DNA of 64,000 nucleotides from Ectothiorhodospira marina (GCF_900109495.1 NZ_FOAA01000013.1:55121-119120), one strand, 5' to 3'; shown: positions 1-9,365, counted from the first letter of the stretch. A program made the numbers and translations. Notes: generated by a model from the sequence alone, not told the origin.

Positions 1-92
1 AAGGCCCCCATGTTGAGCACCCGAAGACGCAGGGTCTCCAACTCTTCGTTGTACTTTTCCAGGTAGTGACCACCCAGACTGCTCTGATCCAT
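1..92 (-). CDS. phoU: Phosphate signalling protein PhoU (5' end only)
   Basis: Only the first ~30 codons are inside the window; the gene runs off the left edge. The visible N-terminus begins MDQSSLGGHYLEKYNEELE and continues with the LR-x-L-x-x-MGA pattern typical of PhoU, a metal-binding three-helix-bundle protein that represses the PhoR/PhoB system when phosphate is plentiful. It is the last gene of pstSCAB-phoU, starting about 50 bp after the pstB stop codon. The call rests on this short stretch and on gene order. Confidence 0.85.
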   Translation of the reverse strand, partial: MDQSSLGGHYLEKYNEELETLRLRVLNMGA

Positions 93-144
93 CGCCTTAT
101 GCCTCAATAGAATGCTGTGTCATGTGTTGACCCTACCGGGGTCA

Positions 145-1008
145 TCAGCCGTAGCGACCGGTGATGTAATCTTCCGTCGCCTTCTTGCTCGGATTGGTGA
201 ACAGGGTCATGGTATCGCCGTATTCCACCATTTCCCCCAGGTACATATAGGCCGTGTAATCGGAGACGCGGGCGGCCTGCTGCATGTTGTGGGTGACGAT
301 CAAGATGGTGTAATCCTCCTTGAGCTCGTAGATCAACTCCTCGATCTTGGCCGTGGAGATCGGGTCCAGGGCCGAGGCCGGCTCGTCCAACAGGATCACA
401 TCCGGCTCGATGGCGATGGCCCGGGCGATCACCAGACGCTGCTGCTGACCACCGGAGAGGCCGAAGGCATTCTGGTTGAGACGATCCTTGACCTCGTCCC
501 AGAGGGCCGCCCCACGCAGGGAACGTTCCACCACCTCGTCGAGTACCTTGCGGTTGCGCACGCCCTGCAGGCGAAGACCATACGCCACGTTCTCATAGAT
601 CGTCTTGGGGAAGGGGTTAGGCTTCTGGAACACCATGCCCACCCGGCGGCGCAACTCGGCCACATCCACCTTGCGATCATAGATGTCCTTGCCCTCCAGG
701 CGAATGGCCCCCTCGATGCTGCAGGAGTCCACCAGATCATTCATGCGGTTGAAGCAGCGCAGCAGGGTGGACTTGCCGCAGCCGGAAGGGCCAATGAAGG
801 CGGTCACCCGGTTGGCGGCCAGTCTCAGGGAGATGTTCTTGAGGGCCTGCTCTTCCCCGTAAAAGAGGTTGAGATTTTCCACCTCCAGAGCAATACGCTC
901 ATCCGAGAGTCTGAGGCGCTTGGCGTTCGGGTTCTCGAACAGGCTCGAGGCAATGCCATGGCTCGAGGCCGGGGCATTGTTGTCAGTCTGGGTCATTGTG
1001 GCATCCAT
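145..1008 (-). CDS. pstB: Phosphate ABC transporter ATP-binding protein PstB
   Basis: This is the cytoplasmic ATPase of the high-affinity phosphate importer. Visible motifs are Walker [10 protein letters not shown] (about residues 73-81), the ABC signature LSGGQQQR and Walker B VILLDEP followed by the D-loop SALD. A ~35-residue N-terminal extension precedes the usual ABC core, as in Pseudomonas PstB. The start is uncertain: a GTG at 1017 and ATGs at 1008 and 996 are all in frame, none with a strong ribosome site; I chose the ATG at 1008. It lies 38 bp after pstA and is cotranscribed with it. Confidence 0.95.
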   Translation of the reverse strand: MDATMTQTDNNAPASSHGIASSLFENPNAKRLRLSDERIALEVENLNLFYGEEQALKNISLRLAANRVTAFIGPSGCGKSTLLRCFNRMNDLVDSCSIEGAIRLEGKDIYDRKVDVAELRRRVGMVFQKPNPFPKTIYENVAYGLRLQGVRNRKVLDEVVERSLRGAALWDEVKDRLNQNAFGLSGGQQQRLVIARAIAIEPDVILLDEPASALDPISTAKIEELIYELKEDYTILIVTHNMQQAARVSDYTAYMYLGEMVEYGDTMTLFTNPSKKATEDYITGRYG

Positions 1009-1046
1009 TGGAGTCACTCTTTATGTATCGGACCTGGGGCGGTGGA

Positions 1047-2726
1047 TCAATCGGATTCGCTGCGGTACTTCTCCCGCAGCCGGTTGCGAATACTGATGGC
1101 CGTGAGGTTCAGCATCACGATGAGTATCACGAGAGTCATGGCCGTGGCATAGACCAGTGGCTGAGCCGCCTCCACGTTGGGGCTCTGGAAGCCCACGTCA
1201 TAAATGTGGAAGCCCAGGTGCATGATCTTGCGTTCCAGGTGGATGAAGGGGAAGTGGCCGTCGATGGGCAGGGTCGGGGCCAGCTTGACCACCCCCACGA
1301 GCATCAGTGGCGCCACCTCGCCCGCCGCCCGGGCAATGGCCAGGATCAACCCCGTCATCATGGCCGGCGTGGCCAGGGGCACCACCACCTTCCACAGGGT
1401 CTCCGCCTTGGTGGCACCCAGCGCCAGGCTACCGTGACGGATGGTGCTGGGGATACGGGCCAGCCCCTCCTCCGTGGCCACAATCACCACCGGCAATGTC
1501 AGCAATGCCAGGGTAAGCGCGGCCCAGAGCAGCCCCGGGGTTCCGAAGGTGGGTGATGGCAGTGCCGCCGGGAAGAACTGCTGGTCCACGGCGCCCCCCA
1601 CGAAGTAGACGAAAAAGCCCAGACCAAAGACCCCAAACACGATGGAAGGCACGCCCGCCAGGTTATAGACGGAGATACGGATCACTCGTAGCAAGGGCCC
1701 CTGTCGAGCGTATTCCCGCAGGTAGATGGCCGCCAGTACCCCGAATGGAGAGACGATGATGGACATGACGAACACCATGGTCACCGTGCCGAAAATGGCC
1801 GGCAGGATACCGCCCTCGGTGTTGGCCTCGCGGGGATAACCACTGAGAAAGTCCCAGAATTGCGCCACGTACAGCCCCACCTTGGAGACCACCGACATGT
1901 CGTTGGGCTGGACGGCCCGGATGATCTGGCCGACCGGAATCTCCACCTCCCGGCCATCCATCACCCGACCCACCAGCGTGTCGCGACGCACGTCCTGATA
2001 AAGCTGATCCAGGCGCTGCTGCAGCACCGCGTACTCATCGGCCAGTTCGGCTCGCCGGGCCTCGAGTTCCACCGTGGCCTCTTCCATGGAGGCACGATCA
2101 ATGCGCCCGGCACGGCGATCCATGTCAAGACGACGCTCTTCCAGCCGCACACGCTCCATCCGGTGATTGACGGCGCCGATATCTCCGCGCTCAATCCCGC
2201 GGATCTCGTCGAAGAGCTCATTGGCTCGATCAACCCGCTGTTGCAGTTCCGGCCAGAGTTTCTCACCCTCGGCCACCGTACGTCCCTCCTCCTTCAGACG
2301 CACCGGATAGCCATAGAAATCACCCCATTCACGTCGCTCAAGGCGCATCGCTTCCTTCGGGTAACGCCATTCGTCCATGCCCGTTTCCGGATACCAGACG
2401 AAGTCGCGGCCCCAGACGTCCCGATTACCCTGCTTGATCAGGTGGCGCGTGACCAGGTCGATGTCACTGGGGATGTCCACCCCAGCCTCGCGCATCACCT
2501 GCGCAGGAAGCGTCTGTGACCGGGACAGTTCACCCAGCAGCTGGACCTGTCGGCCATCCGGCTGTGTCAATGTGGTCTCAACGATGGGCGCTGGCCAGAA
2601 GTGCGAGAAACCTCGCACCAGGATCAGCGACAGCAGGCCCACCACCATGATCATGCTGATGGCAATGGCACCCGCGTTAAGCCAGATCCAGGGGGAGCCG
2701 CTTTTAAACCATTTCTTGATTGTCAT
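1047..2726 (-). CDS. pstA: Phosphate ABC transporter permease PstA, long form
   Basis: This inner-membrane permease pairs with PstC. At 559 residues it is nearly twice the E. coli length (~296). TM1 is at about residues 15-40. A hydrophilic insertion of ~240 residues follows (about 45-285), rich in Glu/Arg heptads (RMERVRLEERRLDMDRRAG) and probably a periplasmic coiled coil. The standard permease core then begins near GILPAIFGTVTMVF, with the EAA-type cytoplasmic loop near RHGSLALGATKAETLWKV. The start ATG is 17 bp after the pstC stop. Long PstA/PstC pairs are known in Pseudomonas and other gammaproteobacteria; the role of the insertion is unknown to me. Confidence 0.93.
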   Translation of the reverse strand: MTIKKWFKSGSPWIWLNAGAIAISMIMVVGLLSLILVRGFSHFWPAPIVETTLTQPDGRQVQLLGELSRSQTLPAQVMREAGVDIPSDIDLVTRHLIKQGNRDVWGRDFVWYPETGMDEWRYPKEAMRLERREWGDFYGYPVRLKEEGRTVAEGEKLWPELQQRVDRANELFDEIRGIERGDIGAVNHRMERVRLEERRLDMDRRAGRIDRASMEEATVELEARRAELADEYAVLQQRLDQLYQDVRRDTLVGRVMDGREVEIPVGQIIRAVQPNDMSVVSKVGLYVAQFWDFLSGYPREANTEGGILPAIFGTVTMVFVMSIIVSPFGVLAAIYLREYARQGPLLRVIRISVYNLAGVPSIVFGVFGLGFFVYFVGGAVDQQFFPAALPSPTFGTPGLLWAALTLALLTLPVVIVATEEGLARIPSTIRHGSLALGATKAETLWKVVVPLATPAMMTGLILAIARAAGEVAPLMLVGVVKLAPTLPIDGHFPFIHLERKIMHLGFHIYDVGFQSPNVEAAQPLVYATAMTLVILIVMLNLTAISIRNRLREKYRSESD

Positions 2727-2743
2727 TGGTCAGGATTCCGGGC

Positions 2744-5044
2744 CTACAGGTTGCTGTAACGCTGGCGCAGACGCTGGCGCACGATCTCGGCGGCGGTGTT
2801 GAGTACGAAGGTGAGCACCAGCAGCACCAGTGCCGAGAGGAACAGGATCCGGTAGTGGGTACCGCCCACCGCCGTCTCGGTGAGTTCCACGGCGATATTG
2901 GCCGACAGGGTGCGCATGCCTTCAAAGATATTGAAGTTGATGACCGGCGTGTTGCCCGTGGCCATGAGCACGATCATGGTCTCGCCCACCGCACGGCCAA
3001 AGCCCATCATCACGGCGGCAAAGATGCCCGGACTGGCCGTGGGCAGGACCACCCCCACCACCGTTTGCCAGGCCGTGGCCCCCAAGGCCAGAGAGCCTTG
3101 TGTGAGATGCCTGGGGACCGTATAGACGGCATCCTCGGCAATGGAGAAGATGGTGGGGATCACGGCAAAGCCCATGGCGATACCCACCACCAGGGCATTG
3201 CGCTGGTCAAAGCTGATACCCACGTCCGTCAGCCACTGCCGGGTGCTGCCACCGAAGAACCAGATCTCGATCAGCGGACTCACCTGGATGCACAGCCAGA
3301 CCATGATGATGATGGCGGGCACCAGAATGAGCATCTCCAGGCCCGCCGGGAACCGCAGACGAATCGCCCCAGGCAGGCGGGACCAGGCAAACCCCACCAC
3401 GAGCATCAACAACGGCAAGAGGATAAAGATGCTGAACACTGCGGGCAGATGGGCCTCGATGAAAGGCGCAAGCCACAGGCCGGCAAGAAAACCCAGGATG
3501 ACCGTGGGCATCGCCTCCATCACCTCCACCGTGGGTTTCACAAAACCCCGCAGATGGCGCTGCATGAAGTAGGCGGTGTAGATGGCGCCCATGATGGCCA
3601 GGGGCGTGGCGAACAACATGGCGTAAAAGGCCGCCTTGATGGTCCCCAGAGTCACGGGAATCAAACTGAACTTGGGTTCGAATTCGTCCGTGGCCCCGGA
3701 AGATTGCCAAGTGTAGGTGGGCTCTTCACGACCCTCGTACCACACCTTCCCCCAAAGCGCGCCCAGGGAAAACTCCGGGTGGGGATTCTTGAGCGTCATG
3801 GGGGTGACGCGCCCGTCCGGACCCAGCATCAGCATGGCTTGATTCACCGGCGACAGGCCGATGGCCTGGATGGGCCCATCCAGGATGTCTTCCTGCAGGA
3901 GGGTGCGATGGGATGTGGCGTAGTGAATGCTGAGTCCACCCGCGGCATCGCCCACCACAAACCCCTTGCGGGCCAGTTCCGGGGCGATGGTGGCAATGGC
4001 CGCCGGCTGCGGCTCGAAGCTGCGCACCTCTTGCAAGTGCCGCTCGTTGTTATCGTCCCGGACCAGGAACCATTGGGTCAGGGAGCCGTCCGAGCCGCCA
4101 ATGATGACGGACTGGGTGCCCACCAGGAATTCCATGGTGGTCACCTGATGGCCCTCGTCCACCACGCGCACGCTCTCCACCAGCCGTGGGTTGCGCGGCT
4201 GGGATACGTCGTAATAATGGAGACGGGATTGGTTGTCGGCAACAAACACCGCCCGATGATCGGAGTCCACCAGCACGCGCCGGGCCACACCGGGGGGCGA
4301 TGGCAGCTCATACTCGCTGCGGCTGATCTCGCTGTCGCCGGTGAACAAGTTGGTGGAGGTACGATACAGGCTGAACACCAGCCGGTTGTTTGCGGTCAGG
4401 GCAGCCATGGCGAATCCGCGCGTACCCTCTTGAATGGCCACCTGGATGAGCGGTTCCCCTGATGAGTCCATCACCACCGGTTCTTTGCCCAGGGGGAAGG
4501 TGAGCTTGGGCTCAATGTAGCGTGTGTCATCCGGGTAGGTCAGATCATAGTCGTGCCGTGCCACCACGGCCGTACCGTCCGACAGCCCGTAGGCCACCAG
4601 GCGCTGACGCGATTCAGCCGCAGAGAAGCCGGTGATGCGGGCCGTCGGCGGAATGGGCAACTCCACGGACTTGCGTACCGTGCCATCCTGCGTCTCGAAA
4701 AACGTGGCCACACCATCATCCGAGAAGCGCACGCCAAGCTCCTCGTAACGTTCCATGGCCAGGTGCAGTGTTTGCGCCCCGGGCTCGCCGGGGATCTGGT
4801 AGCTCTCATGGGGCGTGACATCCGCCGACATGAGCAAGGGGGCCACCTCATAGAAGAGGTAGACAAAGATCAGGCCAAGGGCAAAAACAACACCGAGGCC
4901 CCCGGCGCCCACGCCATAACGGGAGACGCCGTCCTTGAAATAGCGCCACTTTCTCAGCCGGGCACGCTGGGTGCCACTGGGCAGGAGGGCCTCGCCCCGA
5001 GGGCTCCCACCGTCCTTGCCAATGGCCGCATTGGTTGTGCTCAT
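2744..5044 (-). CDS. pstC: Phosphate ABC transporter permease PstC, long form
   Basis: PstC permease of 766 residues; E. coli PstC is ~319. One TM segment lies at about residues 45-70. An extracytoplasmic region of ~400 residues follows, with repeated short beta-strand motifs (for example ARRVLVDSDHRAVFVADNQ and QSVIIGGSDGSLTQWF) that look like a beta-propeller. The conserved permease core starts near SLIPVTLGTIKAAFYAML, with the EAA loop RHLTQGSLALGATAWQ. I start at the ATG at 5044 (MSTTNAAIGKDG) rather than the in-frame GTG at 5098; neither has a clear Shine-Dalgarno site. It follows pstS after a terminator-like hairpin. Confidence 0.93.
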   Translation of the reverse strand: MSTTNAAIGKDGGSPRGEALLPSGTQRARLRKWRYFKDGVSRYGVGAGGLGVVFALGLIFVYLFYEVAPLLMSADVTPHESYQIPGEPGAQTLHLAMERYEELGVRFSDDGVATFFETQDGTVRKSVELPIPPTARITGFSAAESRQRLVAYGLSDGTAVVARHDYDLTYPDDTRYIEPKLTFPLGKEPVVMDSSGEPLIQVAIQEGTRGFAMAALTANNRLVFSLYRTSTNLFTGDSEISRSEYELPSPPGVARRVLVDSDHRAVFVADNQSRLHYYDVSQPRNPRLVESVRVVDEGHQVTTMEFLVGTQSVIIGGSDGSLTQWFLVRDDNNERHLQEVRSFEPQPAAIATIAPELARKGFVVGDAAGGLSIHYATSHRTLLQEDILDGPIQAIGLSPVNQAMLMLGPDGRVTPMTLKNPHPEFSLGALWGKVWYEGREEPTYTWQSSGATDEFEPKFSLIPVTLGTIKAAFYAMLFATPLAIMGAIYTAYFMQRHLRGFVKPTVEVMEAMPTVILGFLAGLWLAPFIEAHLPAVFSIFILLPLLMLVVGFAWSRLPGAIRLRFPAGLEMLILVPAIIIMVWLCIQVSPLIEIWFFGGSTRQWLTDVGISFDQRNALVVGIAMGFAVIPTIFSIAEDAVYTVPRHLTQGSLALGATAWQTVVGVVLPTASPGIFAAVMMGFGRAVGETMIVLMATGNTPVINFNIFEGMRTLSANIAVELTETAVGGTHYRILFLSALVLLVLTFVLNTAAEIVRQRLRQRYSNL

Positions 5045-5167
5045 GGTGATCGTCGTCTTATCAAGGGAGAAAGGCTGGCGACCCCGGCAGGGGCCCACCG
5101 TGTTGGCGCCAACGGTAACTCAGGAAAATGACATTTCCATGACGGCGCAATGAAGTCGACACAATGG

Positions 5168-5194
5168 AAAAACCAAGGCCCCGTCGGGGGCCCT
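5168..5194 (-). terminator. Rho-independent terminator/attenuator after pstS
   Basis: Read on the minus strand, a GGCCCC stem, CGAC loop and GGGGCC stem are followed by TTGGTTTTT. It lies 40-70 bp after the pstS stop codon and before pstC. Partial termination here would explain high pstS expression relative to pstCAB, a common arrangement for binding-protein genes. Confidence 0.75.
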
Positions 5195-5234
5195 GGTCAG
5201 ATCGGCATGAAATGAGGATCCGGGGTCTACCCGA

Positions 5235-6212
5235 TCATTCGATTTCCAGGTCGGCTCGTACGCGTTCCACCACACCGGAGGTCAGCGGCACAAAGCCATC
5301 ACGCGCCGTCACTTCCTGGCCCTGCTTGGAGAGCACCATCTTCAGGAACTCGCGCTCCAGCGGGGGCAGACCGCGGTTGGGGTTGGCGTTGGTGTACACC
5401 AACAGGGAACGGGCCAGCGGGTAATTGCCGTTCAGGGCGTTTTCAGCATTCGGCTCGTACAAAGTGCCATCCTCACGCCCCAGGGCAATGGCCTTGACGC
5501 CAGCCGTCTGATACCCGATACCGGAATAACCGATGCCATTGATGGACTCGGTCACACCTTGCACCACGGAGGCAGAACCAGGCTGCTCGTTCACATCGTT
5601 GCTGAAATCGCCACCGCACATGGCGTGCTGACGGAAGTATCCGTAGGTGCCGGACACGGAGTTACGGCCATACAGGGCGATGTCACGGTTTTCCCAGCCA
5701 CCGGTCAGGCCCACCTGGCCCCAGCGGGTGATGTTCTCGTCATGCCCGCAACGGCGGGTCTCGGAGAAGATGGCATCCACCTGGGGAATGGTCAGACCAT
5801 CGATCGGGTTGTCCTTGTTCACAAACACCGCCAGCAGGTCGATGGCCACGGGCACTTCCGTGGGCGGATAGCCGTGGCGTTCCTCGAAGGTCTGCTTTTC
5901 GGAGGAGCGCATGGGGCGGCTCATGGGACCGAAGTTGGCGGTGCCCTCGGCAAGGGCCGGCGGGGCGGTGCCGGAACCGGCGCCCTGGATCTGGATGTTC
6001 ACGTTGGGGTAGAAGCGGCTGAATTCCTCGGCCCACAGGGTCATGAGGTTGTTCAGGGTGTCTGAACCGATGGAGGACAGATTGCCCGAAACGCCCGAGA
6101 CACGCTCATAGTCAGGCAGGTCCGGATCAACCCGATCCGCCTGCGCGGGGCCAGCGATGAGCAGCGCGGCCGATACGCTAGCGGCAACGAAAGTTTTCTT
6201 GAGGTGCTTCAT
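5235..6212 (-). CDS. pstS: Periplasmic phosphate-binding protein PstS
   Basis: This periplasmic receptor delivers phosphate to PstCA. The 325-residue product has a Sec signal peptide ([19 protein letters not shown], cleavage after AQA, about residue 25) and the phosphate-binding motifs [26 protein letters not shown] and [12 protein letters not shown]. It resembles the Pseudomonas-type PstS rather than the E. coli one. The start at 6212 has an AGAGAGG ribosome site; in-frame codons further upstream would run through the Pho-box promoter. It is first in the pst operon and preceded by Pho boxes. Confidence 0.95.
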   Translation of the reverse strand: MKHLKKTFVAASVSAALLIAGPAQADRVDPDLPDYERVSGVSGNLSSIGSDTLNNLMTLWAEEFSRFYPNVNIQIQGAGSGTAPPALAEGTANFGPMSRPMRSSEKQTFEERHGYPPTEVPVAIDLLAVFVNKDNPIDGLTIPQVDAIFSETRRCGHDENITRWGQVGLTGGWENRDIALYGRNSVSGTYGYFRQHAMCGGDFSNDVNEQPGSASVVQGVTESINGIGYSGIGYQTAGVKAIALGREDGTLYEPNAENALNGNYPLARSLLVYTNANPNRGLPPLEREFLKMVLSKQGQEVTARDGFVPLTSGVVERVRADLEIE

Positions 6213-6294
6213 GAAATGCCTCTCTTGCGGGATGGATGGCAAGCCGACCCCCACCCGAGGCGAACCCGGGCGGAATCCGGTTTTGACGACCGAG

Positions 6295-6349
6295 AGTATG
6301 GAAAGCAGGGGTGTCAGCTTTGTGAAGCATAGATGACATTTTGATGACA
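6295..6349 (-). promoter_or_regulatory. Tandem Pho boxes and -10 of the pstS promoter
   Basis: On the minus strand TGTCATCAAAATGTCATC (6349-6332) is a near-consensus PhoB box: two 7-bp direct repeats separated by 4 A/T. A weaker second box (CTTCACA-AAGC-TGACACC, 6327-6310) continues the same 11-bp phasing. A plausible -10 (CATACT, 6300-6295) lies about 10 bp beyond it, the usual spacing for PhoB-activated promoters. Confidence 0.85.
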
Positions 6350-6401
6350 CTCATACTGGGTCAACTGACTGGACCGAGGCGCCCCTGGGCGGAGGTGACC
6401 C

Positions 6402-6435
6402 CTGTCACAGACATGTCACGCATCCGCGCTACCCT
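6402..6435 (+). promoter_or_regulatory. Pho-box-like site upstream of the EAL-CBS-GGDEF gene
   Basis: CTGTCAC-AGAC-ATGTCAC (6402-6419) has two 7-bp direct half-sites in 11-bp phase, as in PhoB boxes. A TACCCT (6430-6435) lies 10 bp downstream and could be the -10 element. The start codon of the c-di-GMP gene is at 6472. It is divergent from the pstS box and separated from it by 52 bp. PhoB control is inferred from the pattern only. Confidence 0.6.
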
Positions 6436-6471
6436 TCGCACCTGTTCAAAAGCCTATACATCGGAAACCCA

Positions 6472-8262
6472 GTGTCCAGTTGTCAAACGCTCGACCACAT
6501 CATCGCGGGCGGGGATCTTCATGCCTTGTTTCAGCCCATCGTCGACATGAGAGATGGGGCGGTGAGAGGCTATGAAGGCTTGATCAGGGGGCCTTCCGAC
6601 AGCCCATGGCACGCCCCTCAGAAACTCCTGGCGGAGGCCCGGAGACAAGGACGATTATTTGAACTGGACGTGCTTTGTCGCGAGGTGATCCTGCAGCAGT
6701 TTGCCCACCTGGAGCTTCAGGGCAAGTTGTTTCTGAACGTGACCCCTGATGTGTTGCTGGACCGCAAGGCAATACACGGCGTCACCCTGCGGTTCCTCAA
6801 AGAGGCCGGAATCGCACCCGAGCGGGTGGTGATCGAACTCACCGAGCAGGAACCCATCGTCGACTATTCCATCATGCGCGAGGCCGTGCGGCATTACCGG
6901 GACATGGGTTTTTCCATTGCCCTGGATGACCTGGGGGCCGGTTACAGCAGCCTGCGCCACTGGTCTGAATTGCAGCCGGAATACGTGAAGATCGACATGC
7001 ATTTCGTGCAGAACGTCGATCGCGATGACGTCAAACGACAATTCCTGCGCTCCATCAACGAGATTGCCCACGGGCTGGGCACGCGCATCATCGCCGAGGG
7101 GATCGAGACCGCCGAGGAATACGATGTCATTCGACATTTGGGCATCCCCTTGGGGCAGGGCTACCACATCGCGCGACCCGCAGCCCAACCCGCACAGACG
7201 CAGGAATGGCACCGAAGCAAGCGACCTGCAAAGGAACAGGCCTGGTTCCCGGCGCGTCGCAGTCGGGCAGAGGAATTGATCCGCCCCAATCCCGTGGCCA
7301 CCCCGAACCAGACGCTGGCAGAAACGGTGGAGCGTTTCCAGGCATCACCAGACCTGCATTGTCTTCCCGTGGTGGACGGAGGAAGGCCGGTCGGTATCGT
7401 GCGACGCCATGAACTGCTCATGCTCTACTCCCAGCGGTTCACCCGCGAACTGCACGACCGCAGCCCGCTACGCTATTTCATGCGGGTGGATCCGCTCCTG
7501 GTACCGGCTGACCAACCGCTGGAAGAATTGAGCGAGACCATCACCGCGCATTGGCAGGTGGATCAGGAGTTCGTGATCGTCGATGCCCAGACCGGGGATT
7601 ACCTGGGGATGGGCTGGCTGGTCGAGCTGCTACGAAAGTTGACCAAATTGCAGCTTCATTATGCGCGCTACGCCAATCCACTGACTCAGCTGCCAGGTAA
7701 CGTGCCCATCAACGAACACCTGGACCTGCTGCTGCGGGAGGCAAAGCCCTTTACGGTGGCCTACTGCGATGTAGACCACTTCAAACCCTTCAATGATCAC
7801 TACGGTTACGCCCGGGGTGATCGCGTGATCCGCGCACTCAGCGACCTGATGCGCCGGCTACCCAAGCGCCCTGGAGACTTTGTCGGACACGTGGGTGGCG
7901 ATGACTTCATACTCGTCTTCACTGAAGAGGAAGACTGGCGCGCCCAGTGCGAGTGGTTACTGGACGCCTTTGCCGCGCAGGTGGGAGATTTCTATGATGA
8001 CGGCGACCGGGCAGCCGGGGGCGTTGCGTTGCCGGATCGACAGGGAAAGCCACACTTCTTCCCCCTGCTCAGCCTGTCCATCGGGGTGGTCCCCATTGAC
8101 CCGGGTACGTTTGATTCTCACCTGGATATCGCCCAGCGGGCCAGCGAGGTGAAACGCTGCGCCAAGCGACAGGCGGGCAATGCCCTGTTTGTCGATCGTC
8201 GCCTTGCCAGCGATCAGGGCCTGTGCATAGCGGATCCGATGCCCATCAGTCGTCTGGGGTAA
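6472..8262 (+). CDS. EAL-CBS pair-GGDEF c-di-GMP phosphodiesterase/cyclase protein
   Basis: Cytoplasmic 596-residue protein with no TM segment. Residues ~1-235 form an EAL domain: the signature reads EGL instead of EAL, but LFLNVTP, ELTEQ, DDLGAGYSSL, KID and AEGIET are all present, so phosphodiesterase activity is likely. Residues ~255-390 form a CBS pair (LPVVDGGRPVGIVRR; GDYLGMGWLVELL). Residues ~400-590 form a GGDEF domain whose active-site motif is GGDDF, so cyclase activity is doubtful and GTP sensing is possible. It starts with GTG at 6472 with a weak ribosome site. It is divergent from pstS and its 3' end overlaps siaD by 17 bp, convergently. Confidence 0.88.
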   Translation: MSSCQTLDHIIAGGDLHALFQPIVDMRDGAVRGYEGLIRGPSDSPWHAPQKLLAEARRQGRLFELDVLCREVILQQFAHLELQGKLFLNVTPDVLLDRKAIHGVTLRFLKEAGIAPERVVIELTEQEPIVDYSIMREAVRHYRDMGFSIALDDLGAGYSSLRHWSELQPEYVKIDMHFVQNVDRDDVKRQFLRSINEIAHGLGTRIIAEGIETAEEYDVIRHLGIPLGQGYHIARPAAQPAQTQEWHRSKRPAKEQAWFPARRSRAEELIRPNPVATPNQTLAETVERFQASPDLHCLPVVDGGRPVGIVRRHELLMLYSQRFTRELHDRSPLRYFMRVDPLLVPADQPLEELSETITAHWQVDQEFVIVDAQTGDYLGMGWLVELLRKLTKLQLHYARYANPLTQLPGNVPINEHLDLLLREAKPFTVAYCDVDHFKPFNDHYGYARGDRVIRALSDLMRRLPKRPGDFVGHVGGDDFILVFTEEEDWRAQCEWLLDAFAAQVGDFYDDGDRAAGGVALPDRQGKPHFFPLLSLSIGVVPIDPGTFDSHLDIAQRASEVKRCAKRQAGNALFVDRRLASDQGLCIADPMPISRLG

Positions 8263-8971
8263 TCCAGTCGGGCACCTCCTCAATGCGATCCCGTCCCAGA
8301 GATTTGGCCCGGTAGAGGGCATCGTCGGCACAGACATACAGCGTGTCGAAACGGGTGCCGGGGACACTGGCGGCCGCACTCATGGAGGCGGTCACCCGCA
8401 GGCCCGGGTGCGGAGACTCACGGATCTCTCTGATCGCGGCGCAGATGCCATTGGCCAGCCGCAGCGCCCCTGCCCAATCCCCGCGCGCCAGGAGGATGGC
8501 GAATTCCTCGCCTCCCAGGCGACCGCACAGGGCCTGCTCCGGGCTCAACTCGCGCAGCACCCGGGCCACACCTACAATGATCTTGTCCCCCACGGGATGC
8601 CCGTAACGGTCGTTGACCTGCTTGAAGTGATCGATGTCCAGCAGCAGCAGTATGACCGGATCAGACTCCATGAGCGGGAGTGTCTCGCCAATGAAGGTTT
8701 CGCGATTGAGCAGGCCGGTGAGCCCGTCGTGTCGGCTTCTGAAGGTGAGCTCTTCGGTGAGTTCCCGCAGCTTCTGATTGGCCCGATTGAGTTCCCGCTC
8801 CGTGCGATCCGCGTGGTTGATCAGTCGACCCGTGTCGCGAATCATGCGATCAAAGCCCTGAATCAATTCCGCCAGGGCCCGGTGGGCAATCTCGCCATCC
8901 CCCTGTTCAAGTGCCTCCCTGGCTCGGCGCAGGGCCGCTTTCTCCGGGGCAAAGAGATCGGGGGCATCCAT
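8246..8971 (-). CDS. siaD: SiaD-type diguanylate cyclase (GGDEF)
   Basis: This 241-residue cytoplasmic protein has a helical, probably coiled-coil N-terminus (about residues 1-75) and a GGDEF domain with an intact GGEEF active site and the DIDHFKQVND metal/substrate motif. Where an inhibitory I-site RxxD is expected the sequence reads PEQA, so product inhibition through that site is unlikely. The start at 8971 leaves 1 bp after the siaC stop, so translation is probably coupled. Gene order phosphatase-kinase-DUF1987-GGDEF matches Pseudomonas aeruginosa siaABCD, where SiaC binds and activates SiaD. Confidence 0.85.
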   Translation of the reverse strand: MDAPDLFAPEKAALRRAREALEQGDGEIAHRALAELIQGFDRMIRDTGRLINHADRTERELNRANQKLRELTEELTFRSRHDGLTGLLNRETFIGETLPLMESDPVILLLLDIDHFKQVNDRYGHPVGDKIIVGVARVLRELSPEQALCGRLGGEEFAILLARGDWAGALRLANGICAAIREIRESPHPGLRVTASMSAAASVPGTRFDTLYVCADDALYRAKSLGRDRIEEVPDWITPDD

Positions 8972-8972
8972 G

Positions 8973-9365
8973 TCAGAGGGCCTGTGTGGGCATGGCGCGG
9001 AAATCAATATCGGGAAAGTCCTCTGCCAGTTCCTGGCCGAATTCCAGGATGGTCTCGTCTTCCTCGTCATGGACCCAGTTCAACCGGACATGATTGCCGC
9101 GAACAATGGAGTAGTTCAGCAAATCCACCAGATTGAACAGCATCTTGGTGCTGGAACTGTTGAAGTACTTGAGCTCGATGGTGACCTGGACCTCCGTATC
9201 CTTGCAGGCATCGAGAAATTCCCGCGTGCGTTCCAGGATGTCATGGTAAAAACTCACGGCACTCTCGGGATAGGACTCCCCACGCAGGCACAGATGGCAG
9301 GCGTCGAAATCGAAGTCCACTTCCGGGGTGTCTGGTGTGGCGGGGATGTAAAGGCGATTGTCCAT
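8973..9365 (-). CDS. siaC: SiaC-family (DUF1987) biofilm regulatory phosphoprotein
   Basis: A 130-residue protein with the STAS-like SiaC fold: it has VTIELKYFNSSSTKMLFNL, whose Ser/Thr cluster includes the threonine phosphorylated by SiaB in P. aeruginosa, and RLNWVHDEEDETILEFG. Known role: unphosphorylated SiaC binds SiaD and switches on c-di-GMP synthesis; SiaB phosphorylates it and SiaA dephosphorylates it. It starts at 9365 (MDNRLYIPATPD), 23 bp after the siaB stop. The family assignment is firm; the switch mechanism is transferred from Pseudomonas. Confidence 0.88.
   Translation of the reverse strand: MDNRLYIPATPDTPEVDFDFDACHLCLRGESYPESAVSFYHDILERTREFLDACKDTEVQVTIELKYFNSSSTKMLFNLVDLLNYSIVRGNHVRLNWVHDEEDETILEFGQELAEDFPDIDFRAMPTQAL

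Noticed and set aside
112..1152. Long open frame antisense to pstB
   Set aside because: It reads as complement of PstB with low-complexity His/Gly/Leu content and no domains.
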